This document shows positions 13,786-21,390 of a stretch of 24,202 nucleotides of DNA, piece by piece. The notes under the pieces are model-generated. The model worked only from the letters and a program-made list of their open reading frames with translations. It had not been told where the DNA came from and made no database searches. A program made the position numbers and the translations under genes. The stretch lies in IMG/VR virus record IMGVR_UViG_3300036944_001491, positions 1 to 24,202 of that record, one strand, 5' to 3'. Position 1 is the stretch's first letter. Each line of letters starts with the position of its first letter. Source of the stretch: a virus.

Positions 13786-14565
13786 TGTTCTGTTGGAACT
13801 GTTCTTTAAAGTTGTAAGCGTGGTCACAAAGGCGTGCTCCATGGCCTGGATATGGTCCATTACCACAGCGAAGATCGACACTCTATAGGCTGTTTCCATA
13901 AGCTTCACCCGCAAGACACCCGACTGTGTGACATTAGCATACGTCTTATTGTGCGCTGTTTCCAGTTCATCAATGAGCTTAGCCATAGAGATGACTTGAG
14001 GGTAATAGTCTCTAGTCACACTCAACAAAATATCATTAACCTTTGTTGTTTCAGACAGCGATGCCAATGCTATCTTACCAAGGCTATAGCTTAGGCTCGT
14101 TGGATTGTATAAAGATCCAATTGTTTTTTTATCCGTCTCAAACATCTTTTTTGTATATATAGGCTTAGGTAATGATTCGTCTGAGCCGACATACACACTT
14201 AGGGATAGTTGTTTCAAATCCTCGGTTAATCGATCGGCTTGAATATGCGCTAAGCACAGTAAAAGCTTCTCAAGCGTCTGATAATAGGAAAAAAGCATAC
14301 CCTTTGGAATAGCCACCCGGATGTCTTCTATCACCAATAAAGGATCTCGTAACATCAAGGTGATTTGTCGGTCATATCTTTTGTTGAACTGTTCTATTTC
14401 AGATTGTGAAAAGTCATGAAACCTATGTTTTACATTTGTAATAAATCTTGAGAAATAATAACCAACGAAGTCTTTCATTCGACTGTCGATAGAAAATGAC
14501 TCAAGTCCTTCAAAACATGATTCAAACTGTTCCAGTCGATAAACCTCGCGGAATGGCTCACCCAT
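13783..14565 (-). CDS. Unknown helical protein, last gene of the tail-fibre operon (260 aa)
   Basis: No family recognised. The sequence is mostly helical, with many Leu/Ile heptad-like stretches (FSYYQTLEKLLLCLAHIQ, LIDELETAHNKTYANV) and no membrane segment. The frame extends upstream to 14607, but the ATG at 14563-14565 overlaps the previous gene's stop codon by eight bases (ATGGGTGA) and has GTGGAG about ten bases upstream, so I chose it. Being coupled to two fibre-like genes suggests a fibre chaperone, baseplate or attachment component. This is inference from position. Confidence 0.65.
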   Translation of the reverse strand: MGEPFREVYRLEQFESCFEGLESFSIDSRMKDFVGYYFSRFITNVKHRFHDFSQSEIEQFNKRYDRQITLMLRDPLLVIEDIRVAIPKGMLFSYYQTLEKLLLCLAHIQADRLTEDLKQLSLSVYVGSDESLPKPIYTKKMFETDKKTIGSLYNPTSLSYSLGKIALASLSETTKVNDILLSVTRDYYPQVISMAKLIDELETAHNKTYANVTQSGVLRVKLMETAYRVSIFAVVMDHIQAMEHAFVTTLTTLKNSSNRT

Positions 14566-16030
14566 TGTTGAGATACTCCACGATCTGCTGGGTATCATTT
14601 TGCGCATAAAGAGCGAGCTCTCTTAGATACCCGCCAAAAGGGCCGAACGATACACCAGTGGTAGGAAGAGCGGCGTATGATCCAGATATTGTCTGTCGTG
14701 GTGAGGCTAGATCTTTAAAGATGATAGTGGTAGGACTGTAACTCAATGTCAGCTTATTGAGACCCTCAAGGATAGCCGATGTAAACACCGTGACACCATC
14801 AAGAGAAATACGGAAGTTGATCTGGTCCCGCGTAATAACAAGATCCCCAAACGTCAAAACAGTGGAGTCAACAACAGGCGATAGAATATCCTGCGGATGA
14901 AGATCCAGTGTCATCGTCACAATAAAGCGATCTAGGGTTTGGGGGACACCTATTTTGTCCAACTCTAGTAGGAATGTAGAGGTGTTTCCAGCAACATCTA
15001 AATCCACGATAGTGGGTTGATTGATTGTGGCTGTAGTCGTTTGTGGGTGCGCGATGGAAAAGATAAAACGGCCATTTGCTCCAGTTCGCGTACCATCGCC
15101 AGAGGAGTTTTCGTTAATGTGGACGACCCTAAGGATGTTATCTGCAGTGGGTAGTAGAGATGTAAAACTAATGGATACCCGGATCACTCCGTCAGCATCC
15201 ATATGGGTGACACCATATATCCCATCCCCTTCAAAGGTGATATCTCCTGTGCCCAAATCAACGAGGGCATAGTTTACACCATCGCTGGGCTGGTAGATAC
15301 GAACCGAACCACCAACAGCGGCCGCCATGATAAAAAAGTTAGTGGTGTACAAAACTTGAAGATCTTGCGTCATGGGGATATCCACACCAAACGTCGTCGT
15401 CATCGGTGTTTCTCGAACGTCGTAAAACGAGAACGGATAGTTAAGCGTGGTATTTTCAGATGCGAGCAGGGTTGTGTTGTGAAGCGTCGCAGAATCTGTC
15501 GCCCAGGTTGAAGGGGTTATGTTAACAAGCGATGAAAAAAGAGGTGTCCCTGCTTTCCCGCTACTATAATCAGTTCCAAAGAAATCGGATTCTTGCGAAG
15601 CATCTACCAACCAACCACCGGCAGTTTTGCGATAGACATTACTGTTGGTGTACACAACTGGAACAATTGTTCCTAGCGGTAGAGGTAGTGTAGCACTATA
15701 CGCAAAAAACGGGGGATGGTCAGGTACCGTACCATGAATGATACTCCCCAACACTTCCCGTGTAAAGTTACCAACAATCTGATCTAAGGTTACCTGATGA
15801 GGATTATCTAAATCAGCTAAATGGTCTCTAATTCTGTCTTCGATAATCGTCAACGAACTAGGATCTGGAAAATTAGCCCCCGATTGATTAAGGAGGAAAT
15901 TACGCACACTTTCAATCGACCATCCGACCGTACGAAGATCTGGATTACCCGTTGGAAGATTAACCTGATCGAATCCTGTGAGAGAGCCTTTACCAGATTG
16001 ATAATAACCAGCGTTTGGATTTTCTGCCAT
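14558..16030 (-). CDS. Tail-fibre/virion protein with NPH motif and LamG-like C-terminus (490 aa)
   Basis: Near the N-terminus (residues 69-81) lies DHLADLDNPHQVT, the H-x(3)-D-x-x-NPH-x-V-T motif common in phage tail-fibre and collar proteins. A Gly/Ser/Thr-rich beta region follows. The C-terminal 130 residues end in a lectin/LamG-like pattern: FRISLDGVTVFTS, LTLSYSPTTIIFKDL, FGPFGGYLRELALYAQ. Such beta-sandwich domains often bind sugars on the host surface. No catalytic motif is seen. AGGAATT precedes the ATG. It is the middle gene of a three-gene minus operon. Tail location is inferred from the motif and neighbours. Confidence 0.7.
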   Translation of the reverse strand: MAENPNAGYYQSGKGSLTGFDQVNLPTGNPDLRTVGWSIESVRNFLLNQSGANFPDPSSLTIIEDRIRDHLADLDNPHQVTLDQIVGNFTREVLGSIIHGTVPDHPPFFAYSATLPLPLGTIVPVVYTNSNVYRKTAGGWLVDASQESDFFGTDYSSGKAGTPLFSSLVNITPSTWATDSATLHNTTLLASENTTLNYPFSFYDVRETPMTTTFGVDIPMTQDLQVLYTTNFFIMAAAVGGSVRIYQPSDGVNYALVDLGTGDITFEGDGIYGVTHMDADGVIRVSISFTSLLPTADNILRVVHINENSSGDGTRTGANGRFIFSIAHPQTTTATINQPTIVDLDVAGNTSTFLLELDKIGVPQTLDRFIVTMTLDLHPQDILSPVVDSTVLTFGDLVITRDQINFRISLDGVTVFTSAILEGLNKLTLSYSPTTIIFKDLASPRQTISGSYAALPTTGVSFGPFGGYLRELALYAQNDTQQIVEYLNNG

Positions 16031-16076
16031 TTTTAATTCCTATGCTACTAAGCATTTTTGAGATCGATCGAAAAGC

Positions 16077-17111
16077 TTATGGAATGTTTCTACTCACAGT
16101 TAGGTCTTGTATCCCAAAAGCCTGTGTGAAAATATCACTGAGCGGCGCGCTAATAAGCGCTGTTACAAAAGGGCTAACATTTGAAAAATCAACAGTGAGG
16201 AAGGTAGATTCGAAAATTCCATTATCTTGACACGCGATCTCGATGGTACCATTTCTCGTCATGGTTATATTGTAAACACCCTCACTACAAGGAATTGGCG
16301 CGTTAAGTAGTAACGTACCCAATCGGATTTCTAATGCTCTATCAGGATTAACAATCAACGTAATCGTTTGTTCCCCATTTAAGAGCGATATCACAATCGT
16401 GGGTAAAATAGGGTATCCGTTAATACATAGGACTAAAGACAAGTCATTGGACACACTTGACAGTGCGATGGGATATCCAGATATAGCGTCAAAAGATCCG
16501 AAATATGGAACTTGTGGACTGAGGTGAAAGATACATTGACTCTGTGGAATCACCGGTTGTAGCGTATCTGCATTGAACACGACAGGAATAGGGGTACTAT
16601 TAACACCCCAACCGCTAGCTATAAAGGCATCTTCATCGGCAAGTTGCGAGGCAAAGGAAAACGTTACAGGGACATTATCCGAAACCAAATGTCCCCACTC
16701 TGAAGATAGGGTAACTGTACAGGTGGCTGGTACTGACCCATCGACATTTTTAATACGATCGTATAAATATCGATTCAATACGATTCTTCGTATCAACTCA
16801 AGGAAACCTATGGATGGTACGATATCTGATCTAAAGACCAACTCAGACACAGGCGTGGCTGTCATCTTTGTATAAATATCGTAAGTGCGTTCTATGATCT
16901 CTTCTAGGAAACTAGCATCACTTACTCTGTGAGGATCGTTAAAATCAAGAAGGTGATCGATGAATGACTGGTAGACCGTATTAAATTCATCGAAATTATA
17001 TCGTTTTAAAATACCTAGAATCATTTCGATAATAGTGCGATGGGAGGCTGGATCTAGGATATCCCCCTTTGTCTTTCGCAGTGCGACAAAGTTATTCAAA
17101 ATAGAAGGCAT
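16077..17111 (-). CDS. Virion or fibre protein related in layout to the next gene (344 aa)
   Basis: It has DHLLDFNDPHRVS at residues 52-64, a variant of the NPH motif of the following gene, set in a helical N-terminal region (ILGILKRYNFDEFNTVYQSF). The rest is beta-rich and LamG-like (LSLVLCINGYPI, ITMTRNGTIEIACQDNG, ending FGIQDLTVSR). The frame can start at a TTG two codons upstream, but the ATG at 17109-17111 is better spaced from GGGTGGA. It is the first gene of the operon 17111 to 13783. The two proteins may form one fibre or collar structure; this is inferred. Confidence 0.65.
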   Translation of the reverse strand: MPSILNNFVALRKTKGDILDPASHRTIIEMILGILKRYNFDEFNTVYQSFIDHLLDFNDPHRVSDASFLEEIIERTYDIYTKMTATPVSELVFRSDIVPSIGFLELIRRIVLNRYLYDRIKNVDGSVPATCTVTLSSEWGHLVSDNVPVTFSFASQLADEDAFIASGWGVNSTPIPVVFNADTLQPVIPQSQCIFHLSPQVPYFGSFDAISGYPIALSSVSNDLSLVLCINGYPILPTIVISLLNGEQTITLIVNPDRALEIRLGTLLLNAPIPCSEGVYNITMTRNGTIEIACQDNGIFESTFLTVDFSNVSPFVTALISAPLSDIFTQAFGIQDLTVSRNIP

Positions 17112-17261
17112 GATCAAAAATCCACCCGTTGTTATATGGTCATAGTATCCAAATTACCTAGGCAAGATGGTCAAATTAATGGGTGAATTTAATCTCTCCG
17201 ATTGCTTGGCGATGGTATGGAATTTGAAATAGCAAGCTTTGTTAATAAAGGTATATTTTTC
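17112..17261. promoter_or_regulatory. Divergent promoter region between fibre operon and UvsX-like gene
   Basis: AT-rich spacer of 150 bases. The right half could be coding if the TTG at 17202 or the ATG at 17217 were used for the plus-strand gene, but neither has a clear ribosome-binding site. No repeat or hairpin is evident. Confidence 0.35.
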
Positions 17262-18701
17262 ATGAACGCACGTCGCTTAATGATTAACGCCGATGCCGAA
17301 GAAGCACGGCCCCGCCCGTTTATCAACACAGGTGGGCCGCTGGATATGATCACGGGTAAGTTTGTCCCTGCTGTAGACGGAAGTTGGATGTTGTCAGGTG
17401 GGCTTGGGGCCACTACTGCGATTGTCGCTGAAGCCAATCGTTTTAAATCAACACTCTTACATGGTTGTGCGATCAACGCTCTAGCGCGGTGGCCGGACAC
17501 GGAGTATCTTAACAACGACACCGAATATGCTGCCGTGGACAAAGATCGTCTGGCTAACATGTCAGATCTATATTTAGACGATCCAGTAAAAAGAATATCC
17601 CATGTCGAAGACCTTAAGTCAAGGATCAGCATCTTTGATCCAACCACGCAACAAGGTGAAAGTCTAGATGCTTTTGTAGATCATCTCAAAGCCGTATCCG
17701 AGGAAAAGATTAAGCGATACAAAGACTATGAAGTGGAAACTGAGGTCCTAGATCCAGAGACCATGAAACCCATGCGTATGCTGCTACCCACATTCGGGGC
17801 CATTGATAGTTGGTCAGAGGCCATGGTGCGGCAGATGAATGTCAAGAATGATTCGTTCGATGCTAATACGGAAATGAAAGAGCAACGGACAATGCACATG
17901 GAGGAAGGCTGGCAGAAAGCTCGCCTCCTGCGGCAGATTCCTAGCATCTGTGCTAAGGGTGGAATCTATCTTCTCATGACTGGTCACATGGGTAAAAAGA
18001 TTGCCATAGGTACCACGCCAAATAAAAAAGACATGGCGTTCATGGGACAGGACGAAGCTGTCAAAGGTATGAGTAATAAGTTTTATTTCTTGATGGCCTC
18101 TATGATCAAGATCTCAAACACCTCTCCGTTAACAGATAAATCCGATAGACGATTGAGTGAATATCCATCGGCAGATGGTATTGCTGGGACAGAATTACAG
18201 CAGCTCTTACTTACCCTCGTACGGTGTAAGAATGCAGCATCTGGCAATCAAACACAGTTGGTATCATCACAGAAATTTGGTCTTCTAACCGGATTGTCCT
18301 ATTACGACTATTTGCGTAACAATAAATATCATGGGTTGGGAAGCCCCAATAAGGTTCGTAGTCCGTTTCTAGGTGATCTCAATATTGGGCGTACCAAGAT
18401 ATTCGATGCCGTTAATGATTATAAAGTTCGTAGAGCACTGGAAATCACGTATCAGCACAGTGTTATTCAAGGCTCTTGGACGTTAATGGGTCAGCCAGTG
18501 GATTGTAGTATTCCCATTGAAGTACTGGCCGAAAAACTCATGACATCAAATAGTTATGCTGTGGATGACATTTTGAATTCTCGTGGATGGTGGACCTATA
18601 GAGGTGCTCCAGTTGATCGCGAATATCTCTCTTTCTTTGATATCTTGTCGATCATTGAAAACAAGTATCGTCCGAAATGGTTTGCTGTAACTGCAGGATA
18701 A
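17262..18701 (+). CDS. RecA-fold ATPase, probably UvsX/RecA-like recombinase (479 aa)
   Basis: The P-loop is AEANRFKST (residues 56-64 from this start; K62), which has the F-K-S ending of T4 UvsX (G-P-S-K-S-F-K-S) and not G-K-[ST]. A Walker B-like segment is LLPTFGAIDSWSEAM (about 174-188), followed by GIYLLMTGHMG (234-244) and VRCKNAASGNQTQLV (320-334), positions where RecA/DnaB proteins have their sensing and DNA-contacting loops. The C-terminus is unfamiliar. It could instead be a second SF4 helicase-like protein. The open frame reaches back to a TTG at 17202; I chose the ATG at 17262 because AAAGG lies ten bases before it and conserved-looking sequence begins there. It is a single-gene unit between fibre operons. 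Confidence 0.65.
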   Translation: MNARRLMINADAEEARPRPFINTGGPLDMITGKFVPAVDGSWMLSGGLGATTAIVAEANRFKSTLLHGCAINALARWPDTEYLNNDTEYAAVDKDRLANMSDLYLDDPVKRISHVEDLKSRISIFDPTTQQGESLDAFVDHLKAVSEEKIKRYKDYEVETEVLDPETMKPMRMLLPTFGAIDSWSEAMVRQMNVKNDSFDANTEMKEQRTMHMEEGWQKARLLRQIPSICAKGGIYLLMTGHMGKKIAIGTTPNKKDMAFMGQDEAVKGMSNKFYFLMASMIKISNTSPLTDKSDRRLSEYPSADGIAGTELQQLLLTLVRCKNAASGNQTQLVSSQKFGLLTGLSYYDYLRNNKYHGLGSPNKVRSPFLGDLNIGRTKIFDAVNDYKVRRALEITYQHSVIQGSWTLMGQPVDCSIPIEVLAEKLMTSNSYAVDDILNSRGWWTYRGAPVDREYLSFFDILSIIENKYRPKWFAVTAG

Positions 18702-18704
18702 TGA

Positions 18705-18740
18705 GATTAGAGGTGAGGGCAGACGCCCTCACCTCTAATC
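18705..18740. terminator. Perfect 16-bp bidirectional hairpin terminator
   Basis: GATTAGAGGTGAGGGC pairs fully with GCCCTCACCTCTAATC around AGAC. It lies between the stop codons of the UvsX-like gene (plus) and the membrane protein gene (minus), which are only 40 bases apart. Confidence 0.88.
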
Positions 18741-18741
18741 C

Positions 18742-19179
18742 TCAATCGTCTTTTTTCTCACGGAGTTTTCTTTTAAGCTTTTCAAAAACATAAGGCTTTG
18801 GAGTGCTTATTTCCACAGCCTCTTCGTTTGTTGCATGGCCTTTGAATTTTTTGATTAAAACCGAACAGAAATTTGTCATGTTAAAAAAAGCTTTGTATAG
18901 CCACGTGTCTATAAACCTATTAAATGTTATCGTTATAAATCTGGTAACGCGAACCATTACATAGGTCACACGTCCTTTTCCTTTTAACTCGACATCTAAA
19001 TCTTCAATTGGGGGGATCGGGTAGTGTTCTCCAGGCTTAGGGAGAATGTTAGAAAATATACTAATTATACCCACACCGGTTATGATCATTGGCATGATCA
19101 CTTTACTGTATTGGGTTAAGGATGGAAAAACAAGCGATAACCAATTGATAAGATCGATTATGCCGAAATCTTGTCCCAT
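18742..19179 (-). CDS. Small membrane protein, holin-like in outline (145 aa)
   Basis: One clear membrane segment at about residues 23-46 (YSKVIMPMIITGVGIISIFS), preceded by an amphipathic N-terminus (IDLINWLSLVF). A Pro-rich turn (PKPGEHYPIPP) follows, then a weaker hydrophobic region near 80-110 (FITITFNRFIDTWLYKAFF) and a highly charged C-terminal tail (KLKRKLREKKDD). The shape and size fit a holin or virion-associated membrane protein, but no family is recognised. An upstream TTG at 19200 also opens the frame; the ATG at 19177-19179 has GGAG eight bases upstream and is preferred. It lies downstream of the tail fibre but beyond that gene's terminator. Confidence 0.6.
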   Translation of the reverse strand: MGQDFGIIDLINWLSLVFPSLTQYSKVIMPMIITGVGIISIFSNILPKPGEHYPIPPIEDLDVELKGKGRVTYVMVRVTRFITITFNRFIDTWLYKAFFNMTNFCSVLIKKFKGHATNEEAVEISTPKPYVFEKLKRKLREKKDD

Positions 19180-19274
19180 TTTCTTTCTCCGTCGTAACAA
19201 ATAAAGTCGGTATTATTTATAGCGACTCATTGCTTTTTGATCTGAATTTGCACAACGTATTTTACTATAAACAG

Positions 19275-19307
19275 ATAATGGAGGTGGGATAACTCCACCT
19301 CCATTAT
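19275..19307. terminator. Hairpin terminator after the tail fibre gene
   Basis: ATAATGGAGGTGG (19275-19287) pairs fully with CCACCTCCATTAT (19295-19307) around a seven-base loop. It begins nine bases beyond the fibre stop codon on the minus strand. Confidence 0.85.
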
Positions 19308-19315
19308 TTCGTTCT

Positions 19316-21268
19316 TTATGGGATAATACCCTCAACTGTCCAACGATTCCATACTGGTAACACACTGTCTCCAGATGTTTTATTGACAAAGACTCTAACC
19401 TGTGTACCCGAAGGGGGTTGCGCAAAGCCAGAGAAGGTGTCGTGGTAGTTTCCGATGGATGTTGTATTGTAATAAGACACGGCCGAATAGCTCATTACCG
19501 TTTCCATCGCAAATGGTAGATTGATTGTCACGATGGTAGATTCGGTTGTGAAGTAAGTAGACCCACTATACGTAATATAACGTTTACCCCCTCCAGCGGG
19601 GCGTATAGACCAGTCTACAGTACCGTTTGAACCATAGCTGAACCCTAGCGTATCTGCGTTGAAGTTACCGCCATGCCAGACTGGTTGACCACCATAGCGT
19701 AGAGTCGCGTCGTTTGGATTACATCCCAACATAGTGAGGGAATTACCAAAGGATACAAATCCAGCATTGATATCACCTTGCCCGCGAATACCAATAGTGT
19801 TGGCAACGTTAATATCGCCAATCCAAGCATCATCACCAATCGCAATGGCACGCCCGGTACCGTTGGCTGTAGCATATAGCATCGGTGTGTGAATGGATGT
19901 TGTTGCGGTTATTGTCGATTGACTTGAAAGTGACTTAACGTTTGTGCTACCATTGCTTTCGGCAATATAGAAAGAAGTCTCTAAAAAGCCACCGCTGTTA
20001 TCGTGACGATTGACATAAAACGCATTGATGGAGGTGGATCGACCAACCGACCATCTTAGTACATTGTTGTGTCTTAGAACTATCGTACTGTCGGCACTAC
20101 TCGAGGTGTTGTTTAAAATGAGAGATGACCCAACGCCCTCAACCGTGATAGAACCTTTAGCACTCAATGTGTCGTTTATAGTCGTACGGCTTTGAACGAT
20201 TGAACCATCGGATTCATTGATGTAGAAAGGCGTATCGACATAAACACCCTGCGCATTCAAGCGGGCAATATAAAGTCTCTGCGCCGCATCTGAACGATTC
20301 AGATACCATCTAGGTACATTCGATCGATGGATTGCCAACCCTGCGTCTGCCGTATCCGTTTGATTGATGATAGCGTTTCGAGACGTAATAGTCGTACCAG
20401 CACTAAGTGCTCCGATAACAGATACTTCACCTGTGGGTTTAATCGTCAGTCTATCGATAGAACCTGTATCATCGCAGATTCTAAAGGTTCCGTTGTCTTG
20501 TACATTAAGACGCAGTGTTCGACCAGATCCGCCAGTTGTATTGCGTAAGGATAAGGAAGCATTATCACCAACAGCTGCAATTTGTAAGCTACCCGACATG
20601 ATATCGCCGGTCTTTGATACCTTACTAAGACCAAGCGCATTTTCTGCTTGTGTTGCTCTATTTGTTTCATTGGTGACAGAAGTCTGTACCGTTCCAACGC
20701 GTTCGTTAACATCGATTGCCGTGGCGAATTGGTTCGTCGACCAGGATGTCACGCGCGTTCCAAGGACTGGGGCTTGGAATGTTACTGGACTCCGCACGGT
20801 CTGTTGTGACGTGGCAATAACGGATAGAAAAACGCCCATACCAGCGGACAATAAGGATGCAGGATCGGCGGTGACGGTAGCATCATTATACGTTGGTACA
20901 CCGCTTTGACTTACGGTAGAAACATAGCGTAGTCTACCATCTGTACTACGAATATACCAGGCATTTTGATTAATCGTATTCCCTTGAGAGGATACTTGTG
21001 GTTCGGTAGAAGATACCCCAAGATAGGTCGAGGAAAAACTATTAAATACCGTCAGCGCGGTTGTCGCAGCCGTGTCTGCCTCAGTGGCGGCCGATTGTGC
21101 ATCACCAGCATGGCCAGATGCCTGTGTGGCAAACCCTTGTGATTGATTGACCAGATTTCGCAGATATCCAGTAGATGAACTAATACTGGTAGATACAGCG
21201 ACAAGCTTGCGATCTGCAACCGCATTGATATAATCCGAAAGGCGGTCGAAGTCTAGAAGATTTGACAT
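19316..21268 (-). CDS. Long tail fibre protein (650 aa)
   Basis: The N-terminus has an Ala/Ser/Thr coiled region (AATEADTAATTALTVF, residues 60-75; NETNRATQAENALGLS, 200-215). SKTGDIMSGSL (218-228) is the K-T-G-D-x-M-x-G-x-L motif of phage tail fibres. Two fibre repeats follow (about 305-356 and 390-443: H-x-N-V-x-RW-x-x-x-R ... F-Y-I-x-E-S-x-GS). GQPVWHGGNFN (527-537) resembles the W/Y-H-x-G-N-F motif near the receptor-binding tips of T4-type fibres. The last 110 residues form a probable beta-rich tip domain (SYGSNGTVDWSIRPAGGGKR). No peptidase-type intramolecular chaperone motif is seen. The start has GAGGAG about eleven bases upstream. It would trimerise and bind the host surface. Confidence 0.85.
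   Translation of the reverse strand: MSNLLDFDRLSDYINAVADRKLVAVSTSISSSTGYLRNLVNQSQGFATQASGHAGDAQSAATEADTAATTALTVFNSFSSTYLGVSSTEPQVSSQGNTINQNAWYIRSTDGRLRYVSTVSQSGVPTYNDATVTADPASLLSAGMGVFLSVIATSQQTVRSPVTFQAPVLGTRVTSWSTNQFATAIDVNERVGTVQTSVTNETNRATQAENALGLSKVSKTGDIMSGSLQIAAVGDNASLSLRNTTGGSGRTLRLNVQDNGTFRICDDTGSIDRLTIKPTGEVSVIGALSAGTTITSRNAIINQTDTADAGLAIHRSNVPRWYLNRSDAAQRLYIARLNAQGVYVDTPFYINESDGSIVQSRTTINDTLSAKGSITVEGVGSSLILNNTSSSADSTIVLRHNNVLRWSVGRSTSINAFYVNRHDNSGGFLETSFYIAESNGSTNVKSLSSQSTITATTSIHTPMLYATANGTGRAIAIGDDAWIGDINVANTIGIRGQGDINAGFVSFGNSLTMLGCNPNDATLRYGGQPVWHGGNFNADTLGFSYGSNGTVDWSIRPAGGGKRYITYSGSTYFTTESTIVTINLPFAMETVMSYSAVSYYNTTSIGNYHDTFSGFAQPPSGTQVRVFVNKTSGDSVLPVWNRWTVEGIIP
19940..20356 (-). 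repeat. Two protein-level fibre repeats
   Basis: The copies correspond to about 20201-20356 and 19940-20101. Shared residues include RSNVPRW / HNNVLRW, PFYINESDGS / SFYIAESNGS and an aromatic [LF]Y[IV]-x-R. A weaker third unit may lie upstream (LRLNVQDNGTFRI). The DNA has diverged, so the repeats are old. Confidence 0.6.
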
Positions 21269-21390
21269 GATTTAAAAAACTCCTCATCCTCCAGTGGGGT
21301 GGAGACATCATAACATTTCGCAAATCGGTTATTGTGCGTTGTTTAAAGCTTGTTTTTCATGATATGACTCATAGCTGAAGGGCTCCAACC
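21269..21390. promoter_or_regulatory. Divergent promoter region between the tail fibre and a virion operon
   Basis: A 122-base spacer. CTCCAGTGGGGTGGAG near 21290 forms a five-pair inverted repeat close to the fibre ribosome-binding site. ATGATATGACTC lies near 21360 ahead of the plus-strand gene. No firm promoter consensus. Confidence 0.35.

Noticed and set aside
17202-17261. N-terminal extension of the UvsX-like gene to a TTG at 17202
   Set aside because: The TTG has no ribosome-binding site and the added residues are not needed for the RecA core; the ATG at 17262 is better placed.
20364-20909. 181-codon plus-strand frame opposite the tail fibre
   Set aside because: Antisense to a well-supported fibre gene with repeats and fibre motifs; the translated sequence is unremarkable.
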